This document shows positions 11,311 to 22,735 of a stretch of 64,000 bases of DNA, in pieces. Numbering within the stretch: the first letter of the stretch is position 1; every line of letters starts with the position of its first letter. The notes beneath the pieces are model-generated. The model was not told the DNA's origin. It did not search any database and saw only the letters and a program-made list of their open reading frames with translations. The translations under genes were made by a program, and so were the position numbers. Source of the DNA: Chaetorhynchus papuensis (Eukaryota; Chordata; Aves; Passeriformes; Rhipiduridae); the NCBI GenBank assembly GCA_013396525.1, contig VWYX01000764.1, positions 200,320 through 264,319 on the forward strand, written 5' to 3'.

Positions 11311-13868
11311 CCCATGTTTTTATTCCTTTACTCTGAACTATTGGATCATTTTCCTTTTGTACAACAACTCTGATTTTATTCTGCTTCTGTTCACCTACAT
11401 GGGCTAAAAAAAAAAATAACAGCTTGTTATGTCCCTTCTCTGATGACATCATGGAATAAAATAAAAAACTCTCCTTGACCCTGACCATGTGTGTTGTTAA
11501 TTTTGTGCAGTCAGACTGCTCATGGTCTCACAGCTCACGAGAACTCAACCCAAAGCTTCCCATTCCTTGGATCAGTCGGAGAACACGGCAGCGAGGGTGG
11601 GTGCTCAGCTCCCCAAAACCAGATTTTCACAGCCCCATCCAGCAAAAAAAGCCTGGAAAACACAAATTTTATTAATCTTTTAGAGCTTATGTTTATAGCA
11701 ATAATAAAAATATATTATAATTTATTAATTACTGTGAATTATAGAATATGTGAATATTTTTCCTCAACAATAGCATTATGTTTTTGGTCCCAAATATTCA
11801 CCCAGGTGGCCAGAAATCAATCAGCCTCAGAAATTAATATATTTCAATTAATAATATAAATTAATATCTTCTTCTTTCTGCACTCTGAAGACACAACTGT
11901 TTACCTATACACAGCGATGTGAGACAGAATTGCTCTGTGAGTCACATCACAAAAGAGGTTTTGAGCCAAGTTAAATCAGGGATTAAAGAGAAAACTGAAT
12001 AAAGTTGAGAACCACAACACCCAGATAACACAGGAGGAGAAAACAGGAGCATGGATGAAACAGGGCACAGCGCCAAGTCGTTCCTAATCATTCAAATTGT
12101 TAAAAATAAAAAGAAAATCTGAGGAAAAAAGATATATCACCAACCAAATTTTACATTTCTGTAGCAGAAAATGCAAAGCACTTTATTGATGCTTCTGTGG
12201 GTTATGATCCCGTTATTCCCAGTGGGATAACCATCACCACCACAGTTTGGAAAAAGAAACAGGAAGGGGATAAACTCTGCCCAGAGCACAGGAAAACCCA
12301 AGGTGCAGAGGGAGGCAGTGCCCAGCTGGATCCCTGTGCTCTCCAGGATGCTGGTCCAGAACATTCCACCCATGGCACCCACTGGGCAAGGAGGATCTGG
12401 AAACAGAGGTTTTAATTCTCCTTGCAGCACATGGAATTTGTGGAATTGGAGAGCCTGCCAAAGATTCACCATCAGGAGTCTGGTAGGCAGGGAATTTCTC
12501 TGAAATATAATTATCACCTCTACGCTGTCCTGTTAAAGCAAAGATAACGGTGGTGGATGTTTGATACCAGATCTTCCAACGTGGATTTTGCTTTTTCTCT
12601 CTGTCTTTAACCAGCACACGGGACTTGCTGAAACTTCCCAAAACACAGGATTTTGGTGTTTTTTTGTGTGTGATTTTGGTAATTTTTGCTATATTATTTT
12701 GGCATTTTTTGGTGTATGATTTTGGCAGAAGTTTCACCTTTTTTGTGCTGCTGTCACTTCCCACTCGCAGCCGCATCGTAAAACAAATTCCAGGCCATTC
12801 CTGACACCAAAATTCAAGCTAAGAGTAACTTGAAGAGCTTAATTATTAATTAAATGAACTTCCTTGAGGCTGTAATAGTAGAGCAGCATTACTAAAAAGA
12901 GTACTTAGATTTGCATTTATGGCCCTTTACTGAAACCATTTGCTTCCCCTGAGACAATTCTTCTTTCTTCCATCTCATCAGTCTCACAGCCCAGTACAGG
13001 GCATCAAACCTGTCATTATCAGTCTTGGTCTGATTGATACAGAAACCTTCTCAGGAAGATTTAGGGAATATTAGGTGTGTCCAGGGATCGAATAGCAAGA
13101 AGTAGGCAGCTGTCACCCAAAATTAGGGGAATTTGTGCCACGGGGCAGGTAGGAAACAGGTGACAGTGGTCAGTGAAAATACACCAAATTATGCTCACCC
13201 ATGAAGGCTCCTGGAATAAATCAAATTTGTAGAGGAGGCTGACGACCATCAGACATAAAGAAAATAATAAAAACATGCAATAAACCACCCCCAAATGAGA
13301 ATATCCTGGGCACCAATCTCATTTCCTGGCAGTCTCTTGGTGACTCTCAGAAGCAGCTCCTGGTGGCAAAGGGACGGTGCCAACTCAACCTGAATTCCCC
13401 TATGGAGAATTCAGATAGGGAGAACAGGAAGCATCTTTGAAGTCCATCCAGTTTTCCAATGGAAAATCTTAGCGGTGCCTCCATGAGAGCACTAAAGGGG
13501 CACGTGCAGGTTTCTTTGAGGACAATTTTCCCCTGGACATGGCAGTCAACCCCCCCCCAGGGCTGGTTTTCTTTCCTCACATTCCTTTATCTTCCCCCTA
13601 CGAAGTGAAATGAATTACAGTATAAAAGCTGAAAACGTGCCCCACAGCCATGTTCCCCCTTTCCTGTTACACAGCAGTGCTTGTTCTCTGCTGCTTTACT
13701 GGGATTTTATGGAGAACCCTGGTGACCCTTAAACACACCCTGTTTGTTATCCCTGTCCCTGAGCCACAGGTTAGAAATAAAACCAAGTGGGGCCTGCAGG
13801 ATTTAACATTCTGTTACACAAAGCATTTGCACATAAAGTCTGGGCTTGGGATCCAAGTGAAGGCTTAA
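11311..13868. other. Unique DNA, no gene seen
   Basis: AT-rich at 11670-11880. A run of diverged TTTTGG-containing words lies at 12640-12730. The 180-aa minus-strand frame at 12234-12776 has low-complexity lysine-rich composition and no recognised domain. I treat it as chance. Confidence 0.5.
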
Positions 13869-14045
13869 ATCATGGAATCCCAGAATGGGTTGGGTTGAAG
13901 GTTAAAGACCATCCCATTCCACCCTCTGCTGTGGGCAGGGACACCTTCTACTCTCCCAGGTTGCTCCAACCCCTGTCCAACTTGGCTCTGGACACTTCCA
14001 GGGAACCTGTGCCAGGGACTCACCACTCCCTGAGTAAAGATGGAA
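13869..14045 (-). mobile_element. CR1 LINE 3' fragment
   Basis: Read on the + strand it begins with ATCATGGAATCCCAGAATGG, the reverse complement of the CR1 3' terminus. It continues through GGTTGAAGGTTAAAGACCAT, GTGGGCAGGGACACCTTC, CCCAGGTTGCTCCAACCCC and a degenerate ACTTCCAGGGA box. Confidence 0.9.
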
Positions 14046-14170
14046 TTTTTAAAGCGATAAGAGATGGTCTTTCATCATGTTTTTGCACAACTATCTCCGT
14101 ATCAAACATGTTGCTCTTAATTTTTCAAAGAGAACCCCCACAACGCCACTGAATGATAGACGAGCATTCC

Positions 14171-14789
14171 NNNNNNNNNNNNNNNNNNNNNNNNNNNNNN
14201 NNNNNNNNNNNNNNNNNNNNNNNNNNNNNNNNNNNNNNNNNNNNNNNNNNNNNNNNNNNNNNNNNNNNNNNNNNNNNNNNNNNNNNNNNNNNNNNNNNNN
14301 NNNNNNNNNNNNNNNNNNNNNNNNNNNNNNNNNNNNNNNNNNNNNNNNNNNNNNNNNNNNNNNNNNNNNNNNNNNNNNNNNNNNNNNNNNNNNNNNNNNN
14401 NNNNNNNNNNNNNNNNNNNNNNNNNNNNNNNNNNNNNNNNNNNNNNNNNNNNNNNNNNNNNNNNNNNNNNNNNNNNNNNNNNNNNNNNNNNNNNNNNNNN
14501 NNNNNNNNNNNNNNNNNNNNNNNNNNNNNNNNNNNNNNNNNNNNNNNNNNNNNNNNNNNNNNNNNNNNNNNNNNNNNNNNNNNNNNNNNNNNNNNNNNNN
14601 NNNNNNNNNNNNNNNNNNNNNNNNNNNNNNNNNNNNNNNNNNNNNNNNNNNNNNNNNNNNNNNNNNNNNNNNNNNNNNNNNNNNNNNNNNNNNNNNNNNN
14701 NNNNNNNNNNNNNNNNNNNNNNNNNNNNNNNNNNNNNNNNNNNNNNNNNNNNNNNNNNNNNNNNNNNNNNNNNNNNNNNNNNNNNNNNN
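14171..14789. other. Assembly gap (619 N)
   Basis: A continuous run of N. The frames of 220-258 residues spanning it consist almost wholly of unknown residues and are not genes. The gap starts 125 bases after a CR1 fragment; its true length and content are unknown. Confidence 1.
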
Positions 14790-16254
14790 TCTCAGCATCT
14801 TTTGCCAGGCAATAAGGCTTCCCTGTTTCATCTTCCCCAACAAATGGTCTTAACCAAAATTTGCACGGGCATTTCTGTTGGTGTTATTTTCCCTCTAAAC
14901 ATCCCTGCCCTGCTTGGAATATTTTGGTCGCTTCCATGAAGGAAACGGGAGAAAAGCTGCAGGAAATGAAGTCCTGTGTCTCTCCAGAGAGCAGTTGTGC
15001 CGTGGATGTCAGAGGGGCTGCCTTGATCCGAGCAGCTTACGCCGCATCAGCCGCGTCCTGCAGGACCGAGTCAGGGGGTGGCGAGCAAGAAGTGATTTAT
15101 ATTTGTGCATCAGATATCCTAATTCCCTCCTGCACAGTTTCAATGGACAGAGACACCAAGGGCTTTAGAAATGTGTGGCTAATTATACATCTCATCAAAT
15201 GCTCAACACTTAAACTCGTGATGAGCACAAAGCACTTGTCTGCCCCGCCACCTATCCCCTTCCTGGGATGTCCTTCTTAATGGTCTCTCATGTAAAGGGT
15301 TGGCTGCTTAAATATTTGAAGCCTGCCAGTTTAAAAGATTTAAAGTATTTTTAAAATGCGGAATAGATTTGGGTTTTGTGCGCTCTTATCATTCAAGAAA
15401 AACCTTCACCGATACTTTTTTTTTTTTAATTAAAAAAATCCCTTTGGGCTATGAATGCCAAGTTTTAGCCTGGAGGGAATTTTTATTGCAGATATAAACC
15501 CCTGGAAATCAGAGTATGCATACATCTACCACCGAGCCTGATAAACCCTTGACTGTGACACTGCTACTGAGGGCTGCTATAATATCTGATGACAAAACTG
15601 ACAGATTACTACTGATGAGAATGTGGAACCCTTTTTGTTTTTAACTTGACCCTGAAGACATGTCATAACATTTGTAATATCTGCAATAAAGTGTCAACTA
15701 TACTGCTCTAAGACTGCTGGAGCTTGGAGTTAAGCATTCGGTTTAGTGCTCCTACAGCTTTCAATTTCAAATAAAAAAAGACTCTTAATTTCCTTTTGGA
15801 CAGTCCAGGCCCAGTAGAACTGCACTAATTTGTCTTGGAGAATATGAAGTGGTAGTGGGGGACATGACTGCTGGAAAGGAAATCCAGAGGAACAGAAAGG
15901 AATAAAATAAACCCATCAATCGTCTCTACCTAAATTGGGGATTTACAGTTCAGTAGGAACCATCTTAAGAGGGGATGGCAATAAAAGGAGTGTCAATGAC
16001 CACCTCAGTGGCAGGGCTGGCTGGATTTCAGTCTAACATTTCACTGTGACCCCCCAGCTGCACAAGGTTCAAGCATTTTAAGCCTGTTTCCAGCCAAATA
16101 AAAATGTCAATAGTATCTCCCATCCCATGCAATCAGAGGTGACGCTTTGCTTGTTCAATTAGGGAGAGAGATCTCTGGGTGGGACTCCCCAGTCCCGTTA
16201 TCTCCCGTGTTTTGGCCTTAAACCATGTTTTGAACCACACTGGGACCAGAGCAT
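14790..16254. other. Unique DNA, no gene seen
   Basis: The 139-aa frame at 14861-15280 has no recognised domain. A local CpG cluster lies at 15040-15075. From 15300 the block is AT-rich unique DNA with a T10-AATTA7 dyad near 15419-15437. Confidence 0.5.
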
Positions 16255-16440
16255 CATCAGGGTTTGAAAAGACCTTTGAGGTCACTGAGTCTCACCATAA
16301 AGGATGGCCATAAAAAGCCTCATCTTGCCATGGATGCCACATCTCCTCTTGGACTCAGAGACTGCATTTCTAAAGGTGCTCTGGAACAGAGAATCCCCAC
16401 TTCTCTGATAAACTGGTCCCAAAATTAATAGCCTGATATA
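16255..16440 (-). mobile_element. Old, diverged CR1-like remnant
   Basis: GTTTGAAAAGACCTTTGAGG followed by TCACTGAGTC matches the reverse complement of the CR1 3' tail (GACTC-GATGACCT-AAAGGTCTTTTC type). The remainder is too diverged for confident alignment. The right boundary is a guess. Confidence 0.5.
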
Positions 16441-17699
16441 AAAGTAAGCACCAGGCACAAGGCTGTGAAAGACAATATTTTGCTGCCACTAACAAGGGCT
16501 GATTTTTTGTCTAAGTGTACAATATAGTCAAACTAAGCTTTATTTCCCATGAGATGAGACACTTCATTTATTTGTGTAACTTCCTCAGACTTTATATTCT
16601 TGTGCATTTCAGGACTTCAGCAGTTGCCTTCTTGTAATATTTCAGCTTTTAAGCTGTTTTCTTGCCTCACTGAACTCACATAAGATACATCTGAAAGCTT
16701 TAGTACAAATTTACTTCGAATAAAGTCTTCAATTCATTTTCATGGCACCAAAAAGACAGCTTTAATAACTGCAATGACAAATAAACTGGAAATCATTCCA
16801 GGCCTTTTCACTTAACTGACAAGTAGAACGCTCTCATAATGAGCCGCAGGTTTTACGTTTTCTCTTTGACCATAATAGCTTCATTTAAGAGCGTCAGACC
16901 CTGACACTTCATCATTTATCTACATTATTTCTCATCTTCTTTCAAATAAATTATGGAATACTAGACTGAGCACATAAAAACAAAGTGACTTGTTATCTGT
17001 AAACAGCAAGATAAATTGTCCAGAAGTTCCTCATTTAGTTCCTTTTAAATTTAAGGGCAAGTTATTGGATGTACTTTTTTTTTTTTTCCCTATCCCAATT
17101 TTTTGCATTTTTTTACAGCCATCTTATTCTGTTGCCAGTGGCCTTTGTGCAGCCATCCAAAGCCTGATGATAGTGCAAAAGGCATAAAATAATTCCATTA
17201 TCCCAAGGTTGGACAGGGTAGTGCAGAAAAGGAAAAAAAAATAAAAATAAAAATATTGAAAAAAATCAAATAAACAACTTGCATGGATATTCCTCTCCAT
17301 CTGTAAAACTCCTCGTCCGTAATGCCACTTGTCACACTGGCAAATGTGACGCATCCAAAGTAATGAACAGCGGGGCTGTGACTGTCCTCGCCCTCAGAAA
17401 GAGCTGATATTTCCCGCCAGCCAAGCCCCCCTTCCCGCCTGGAATACATTAATTCCTGGCTCTGAGCGCCACGGAACGCTCCGAGTTCACATCTCCTTTA
17501 TTTTCCAACCACACTGTCCTGGCCACAATTAGCAACCTTGTGTTCTTGTTTTAATTAGCGGCGACGGATGAAATCAAGGGAGGTTCGGTTTAATGACACC
17601 CCGTGTGTTCCCAGAGCACACATGATGATTTTTGTCTTTTCTTTTATACCCCTCTTAGACCTTTTTTACCATTTCTCTATTCTCAGTGCTTTTTGACCA
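16441..17699. other. Unique DNA, no gene seen
   Basis: AT-rich to about 17330, with T12 and A9 homopolymers, then a modestly CpG-containing stretch at 17380-17610. No repeat or exon recognised. Confidence 0.5.
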
Positions 17700-18778
17700 C
17701 ATTCTGGGACTTGTTTGTCAAGCTGGGAGACTGAACATTTGAGAAGCTTCGTAGTGAGGGATCAGTGTGCCCAGAGCCCAAGGTCCTCTCCAGAACACAT
17801 TTTGTAAACTGAGATAGAACCATCCAGGGGAAGGTTCCTTGGGGAGGGGGGGCTCACTTGAGCCTCTCATTGGGGAATCTTTGATAGAAATGCTAATTTC
17901 TATCAAAGATTCCCCAATGAGAGGCTCATATCTAGAATGTGATACCAGAGCTTGAGGAGGGGATTGCAGTGGCCATTGTGGGGTGCATGGAGGTGCATTC
18001 GACCTGGACGTGGTGCACCTAAGGATCCTTACAAGAAATCCCAAGGTAAAATCCCTTTTTCCCTTTCTAACCGTGTTCGCCTCTTGATTTTAAGACCAGG
18101 AAAAGGCATCACCTCTCCCTGTGAAAATCACATTTTCCTGATATTCCAGGGTGTGGAGACCCCCTGGAGCCCGAGCCGAGTCCTCAGCTAGAATTTGTGA
18201 GGTCACAACCAGAATTTGTGAGGGCACGCAGCCGTCAGCACGTTTAACCCTGACAGGGGAGGATTCTTTGGGAGGACACTCAGAATATTCCTGGTTTAGG
18301 GACAGGGAAATGAACACAGAGCATGTCTCCAGCAGGATTCCCATGGATAAATCCAACAGCCCCAATTCCAGCTGTTTTTAAGCCTTATGTTTCCAGACAA
18401 AGTGAAAACCAGAATAGCAAAATGTAGGTGGGAAGGCTTCTCAGATTTGCTCTCCTTTTTACCTTGAGGGATTTCTTCAAAAAGCACAATATTACAGTGT
18501 CCATGGATTCCCTGAGTATTCCTCATCCCAAGAGAGACTCTGTCACTCACCTCTATCCTCAGGAAGACAAGGAACTGAAAAGGGCATGAAAAACTGGAAA
18601 GGACACCTCACCCAAGTGATGAAGCTCGTTGGACTTTGGGTTTTGGTGGCAATTTTAGACAGAGCCTTCGCTGAGCTGGGCTGAGACATGAGGACATTCC
18701 CTGGTGTAGAGCCAACATCCCAAGCTTTGGGTGGTGCTCACTTTGGGGACGAACCGGGCAGTGGAACCACAAGGGTTA
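17700..18778. other. Unclassified block with LTR-like texture
   Basis: A GC-richer, purine-mixed block that differs from its AT-rich neighbours and contains the perfect hairpin at 17859-17928. The stretch 18000-18110 has the feel of a retroviral U5 or leader region. However, I find no TG/CA termini, target-site duplication or matched poly-A signal, so no mobile element is claimed. Two copies of AGAATTTGTGAGG lie 21 bases apart at 18190 and 18211. Confidence 0.35.
17859..17928. repeat. Perfect 33-bp inverted repeat, 4-nt loop
   Basis: The left arm 17859-17891 (starting TGAGCCTCTCATTGGGGAAT) is the exact reverse complement of the right arm 17896-17928 (ending ATTCCCCAATGAGAGGCTCA), with loop GCTA at 17892-17895. 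No mismatch occurs in 33 pairs. Pairing stops immediately outside the arms. A single-event template switch copying one arm from the other would make this. A small hairpin RNA gene or a short inverted-repeat element are alternatives, but no target duplication is seen. Confidence 0.95.
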
Positions 18779-18837
18779 TTAACAGGTGAATAAATTCATT
18801 AACAGGTGAATAAAATCCTTAACAGGTGAATAATTCA
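18779..18837 (+). repeat. Three-copy 20-bp tandem repeat
   Basis: TTAACAGGTGAATAA recurs at 18779, 18799 and 18819 with an exact 20-base period. The last five bases of the unit vary. Confidence 0.9.
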
Positions 18838-21433
18838 TGCATGAGATCCATCAACCCCACAGAGCAGAAAGGCACCTACACACCACTGCCATTCCCACCA
18901 TGGAATTCCAAGATTCCCAACCCCACAGACACGACCAGCACCGCAGAAAAAAAATGGCAATATCAGAGAAGGGCTTTCACAGGACTCCTCAGCACATTTA
19001 AGGTCATACCTTGACCTGTTTGATTTTCCAGATCATTTTCTGTCCAAACTCTTCCTTTCTCTCTCCAAATCCTGGCGCTGTGGGCACACAGCCATCTTGC
19101 AATTCAATCGTGTTCTCTGTGCAGAGCAGGCAGCAATCAAATAAAGACAAAAATAAGAGTTTAAGCTGAGGTTCCCATCAGCTGCAATTCCATATACATA
19201 ACATTTTAATTATATCTCATCTCCAGTGTAATAGTTAGAGATGCCATTTGATACAGTGGGTTTTTTTATTATTTTATTTGAAAAATTAACTCTAACTAAA
19301 TTAGCAAAAATAAAGTAGTAAAAGTTAATTGGGAATTATCTATTCCAAAATAACTCTTACTGGTAAATGCTTTGTGTGGTTATAAAAGGCTGATAAATAT
19401 AATTGTATTTATGTAATGAGGATCATGTTTAATTTACTGTACTTGGTTGTTAGACAGCGTTTTATGCAGGCCTCATAAGTGAGCTTCAGATTATTGCCTG
19501 TATTGCCTTTTAAAACAAAAAAAAATCACCGTCAGATGCAGCACACGGGAAATGTCCAGATTTCAGACAAGGTGGCAATGTGCTGTCCGGAGAAATATTT
19601 GGGATGAGCTGCATCTGCCTGGCCTAAAAATGAGAGTGTTTAGGAACACTCTGCAGGCTGATGGGTCGTGCTCAGCACCCTGATTTAAGGGCTGGGATGA
19701 TTTCTGAGTTCCACAGGCAATTACAGCCCAGTGCATGACAGTGGGGTGATGCTTGCTCCTGGCAGTGCTGGAAAAACAGGGAATTTCTGATTTTTTTAAA
19801 TACTTTTTTTCAGTTAATGAGATTTTGGTCCGATGTTTTTACATACCAGAAAGCACAAGTAAAGGCAGCCGCTTATCTTGTGGGTTTCTCAGTTTGCTCT
19901 GGTTTAGGAGCAGACTTGAGACTGCCAATTTCTGTTAACATTATTAAAAATTATCTACAAAAAAGCCTTGGCATGACTGGAAACACTGGAAGCCTGTACC
20001 TACTCTGTGCTTTTTCACGCCAATTACACTGGAGATCCGTACAAATTCTGTGCTGATTCACACCATTTAAAATAAAGAAGGGGAAAAAAAAGGTAGAAGT
20101 TCTCTTTAATAAAGTTAAGACTTGAAAAAACCCAGATTGGACAAAATGCTACTGGTCTCTGAAAAACGAAATGTGCAATCCAGGCCCTGATCCCTATGGA
20201 GCAGATCAGTCCCAATCTCAATACTCTCAGTGACATCCTCAAAGTAGACAAATAAAGAGGCAAATATGTGCTGATTTTTGTCACAATTTTAGGATTTTTC
20301 CATTATTCTCCTCATTTCTAAATAAATATCTTTGAATGTGGAGTGCTGGCAATGCTCAGAGGCCATGCAAATCCCTAGTTCCAATCATTCCATGGTGTTT
20401 GACATATGGAATGGATAAAGTTGCTTCATTTTTTGGGAGAGGTGTCACAGGGCACCACACTTTGCACTCTCCTCTTGGTCACCATTTACTCTATCCTCTC
20501 TCTAGACAAATTTCTGAAGCATCCTTGCTCCATTAAAAAAAAAAACCCTCTCAAAAATTCACAATATTATAAAAATAATGAATACTGAACGTTCAGATGT
20601 CCTTTTAAACCACTGCAGCTCACGAGGCAGCTGAAAATCTGAGATTCTCATGCAGGTATGGCAGTGGGGCCAGAACACAAACTCCCAAAATGAATATTGA
20701 AAATTCCAAAGCACATGTGGATCTGGAAGATTTTAGGCCAAGGATCCAACCAAAAATCCTCTCTTTGGAGCAAAGTGATTGGCAGCAATGACTTTTTGAC
20801 TCTGGAATACCAGAAAATCACCATGTATTTTTAATTAAAGGAAGAGAATGTTTGTCTTCTACTCCCCCACATCTCCTCCAGCTTGGCCTGGTTTCTGTTA
20901 TTTCTGTTCTGGATACATGGCTGCAAGATTTATTGTATCAGATTAAAAGTAAAGGCTATTAATGTCAGATTCCGTGGGGATTTTTCGTTAAGGCTTCTTG
21001 GTTTTACTTTATTTATAAATTATCATCTTGAGGCTTGTAAAAAGGGCTTTCCCCCCTCTTACTCCAGTGACACTGTAATTTATATTGCTGGTAGTTCCAT
21101 AGGAGAATTCAATTAAGAATTACAATTTGTTTCCTTATAACAGGAGCTAAACAGAGGCTGTGTCTCTACACACAGGCCATTAACAGATTTTACACCGTTA
21201 GAGTGCCAAAAAAATAATATATTGTGCACCAAAACCTTAAAAAAAAGCAGTTAAGTCACTCAGTTTGTGTGGACACAAATGCGATTGTACAGTTTGCATG
21301 ATATTTACCTACCTACCAACCCCAGGAGAAGGGGCAGAACCCCCCTGTACTGAGATTTTTAACAGCTCTAGAGGAGAGATAGAAAAAGTTCTCTTGAGTT
21401 CATCTTCCTCTGCTCTCATTTGAGGTGACCTAC
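18838..21433. other. Unique DNA, no gene seen
   Basis: AT-rich; the stretch 19240-19510 is especially rich in TTAATT and TATTTA words and has a conserved-element look. A short dyad (AGAGTGTT and AACACTCT) lies at about 19632-19651. No recognised repeat or exon. Confidence 0.5.
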
Positions 21434-21638
21434 TTGGATACTGGGCAGGAAATCTTTCCCTGGGAGGGTGGGCAGGCCCTGGCACAGGGTGCCCAGAGCA
21501 GCTGTGGCTGCCCCTGGATCCCTGGCAGTGCCCAAGGCCAGGCTGGACAGGGCTTGGAGCACTCTGGGATAGTGGAAGGTGGGTGGGACTGGATGAGTTT
21601 TAAGCTCCCTTCCAACCCAAACAATTCCATGATGTTTG
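21434..21638 (+). mobile_element. CR1 LINE 3' fragment
   Basis: Contains GGGAGGGTGGGCAGGCCCTG, GGTGCCCAGAGCAGCTGTGG, CCCTGGATCCCTGGCAGTGC, CTTGGAGCACTCTGGGATAG and the terminal CCTTCCAACCCAAACAATTC. It is the same subfamily as the reverse-oriented copies at 25851, 35548 and 53102, which share the GGATCCAGGGGCAGCCACAG box. Confidence 0.92.
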
Positions 21639-22448
21639 AAGTCTCCCAACAAGGTGGTCTGATAATGTCATTTGCTCCAAATATTACTTTTCCTATAGCT
21701 CGGGTTCACAAACACTGTGCTTATGTTCCCTATGACTTCCTGCACCAGCACCCCTGAGGTATTTCATGGCATAAAATTACTCTTTGGTGCAAACCTAGAG
21801 GAAAATAATTAACCAACAGCAAAAATCCCACGGACAGAAAGCACTCAGGAAAAGAGAAGGGAAGCTCTTGCCCCAGCCCTGGCTCCCAGTTCAGTGCCCC
21901 AGCACGAGGCTGCGACATCCCAGCTCCCAGCAAAGGCCAGTGAACCCAGAATAACCCTCGGGGGGGGTCACGGTTACAGGCACACCTGCCCCAAATATTT
22001 GTGTTGGGCTGTGCATTGCAAAAGTTTACATTCCTTGTCTGCAGCAGGCTGGTTATTATTCTTATTATTTCCAGTAAAATTAATGTTCATTAGAGGGATT
22101 AGATGACAGCTGTAGAGACTGAGAGCCGTCATTTATTGCCAGACAAATGATGTTGTAACAGCTTCAGCAGTGCAGGTTTTTCTCAGTGCTGTGCACACCT
22201 GCACAAAACTATGGAATCCTCGGTGTGGGAAGTTTTCATGGACCTGGCTGGATCCCCCAAGGAGCCCTGGAATGGTCCCACCAATCCATGGCTCCACTCA
22301 GGGCCTGGTAAGGGTACAATCAAATGTTGTCTGGCACAGAGCACCCAGAAAGGAACACCCTGATCATCCGGGTTCTGCAGTAAATACACTGATTTAAGAG
22401 AAAATTATGCTTTTATGAGGCTTTGGAGTCATTTAGAAACCCAGTTTT
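21639..22448. other. Unique DNA, no gene seen
   Basis: No repeat family identified. A G9 run at 21960-21968 is the only low-complexity feature. The words near 22210-22300 (GGAATCCTCGG, GGTCCCACC) faintly recall CR1, but not enough to call. Confidence 0.45.
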
Positions 22449-22735
22449 ATAGAATCATGGAATCATTTGGGTTGGAAAAGCCCTCCAGGATCATCAAGTC
22501 CAACCTGTGAGAGGTCCCCACCTTGCCACCAGCTCAGAGCTCTGAGTGCCACGTCCAGGGATTCCTTGGACACCTCCAGGGATGGGGACCCCAAACCTCC
22601 CTGGGCAGCTCTTTCCAAGCCCTGACCGCCCTTTCCATGGAGAAATTCCTGCTGATGCCCAACCTGAACCTCCCCTTATGCAGCTTGAGGGGACAATTCC
22701 TCTTCTCCTGCAGCTGGTTGCCTGGGAAAACAGTT
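22449..22735 (-). mobile_element. CR1 LINE 3' fragment
   Basis: Starts ATAGAATCATGGAATCATTT, then GGTTGGAAAAGCCCTCCAGG, ATCATCAAGTCCAACCTGTG, a GTGCCACGTCCAGGGATTCC box, and ends near CTCCTGCAGCTGGTTGCC. A relatively complete tail of the same kind as 668-879. The 191-aa minus-strand frame at 22494-23069 overlaps it but does not read as CR1 protein. Confidence 0.92.

Noticed and set aside
12234..12776. 180-aa minus-strand frame
   Set aside because: Lysine-rich low-complexity start and no recognisable domain; consistent with chance.
14077..14853. Frames of 220-258 residues on both strands
   Set aside because: They are almost wholly unknown residues spanning the N gap.
22200..22320. Possible extra CR1 fragment
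   Set aside because: Only scattered word similarity; the order of CR1 boxes is not preserved.
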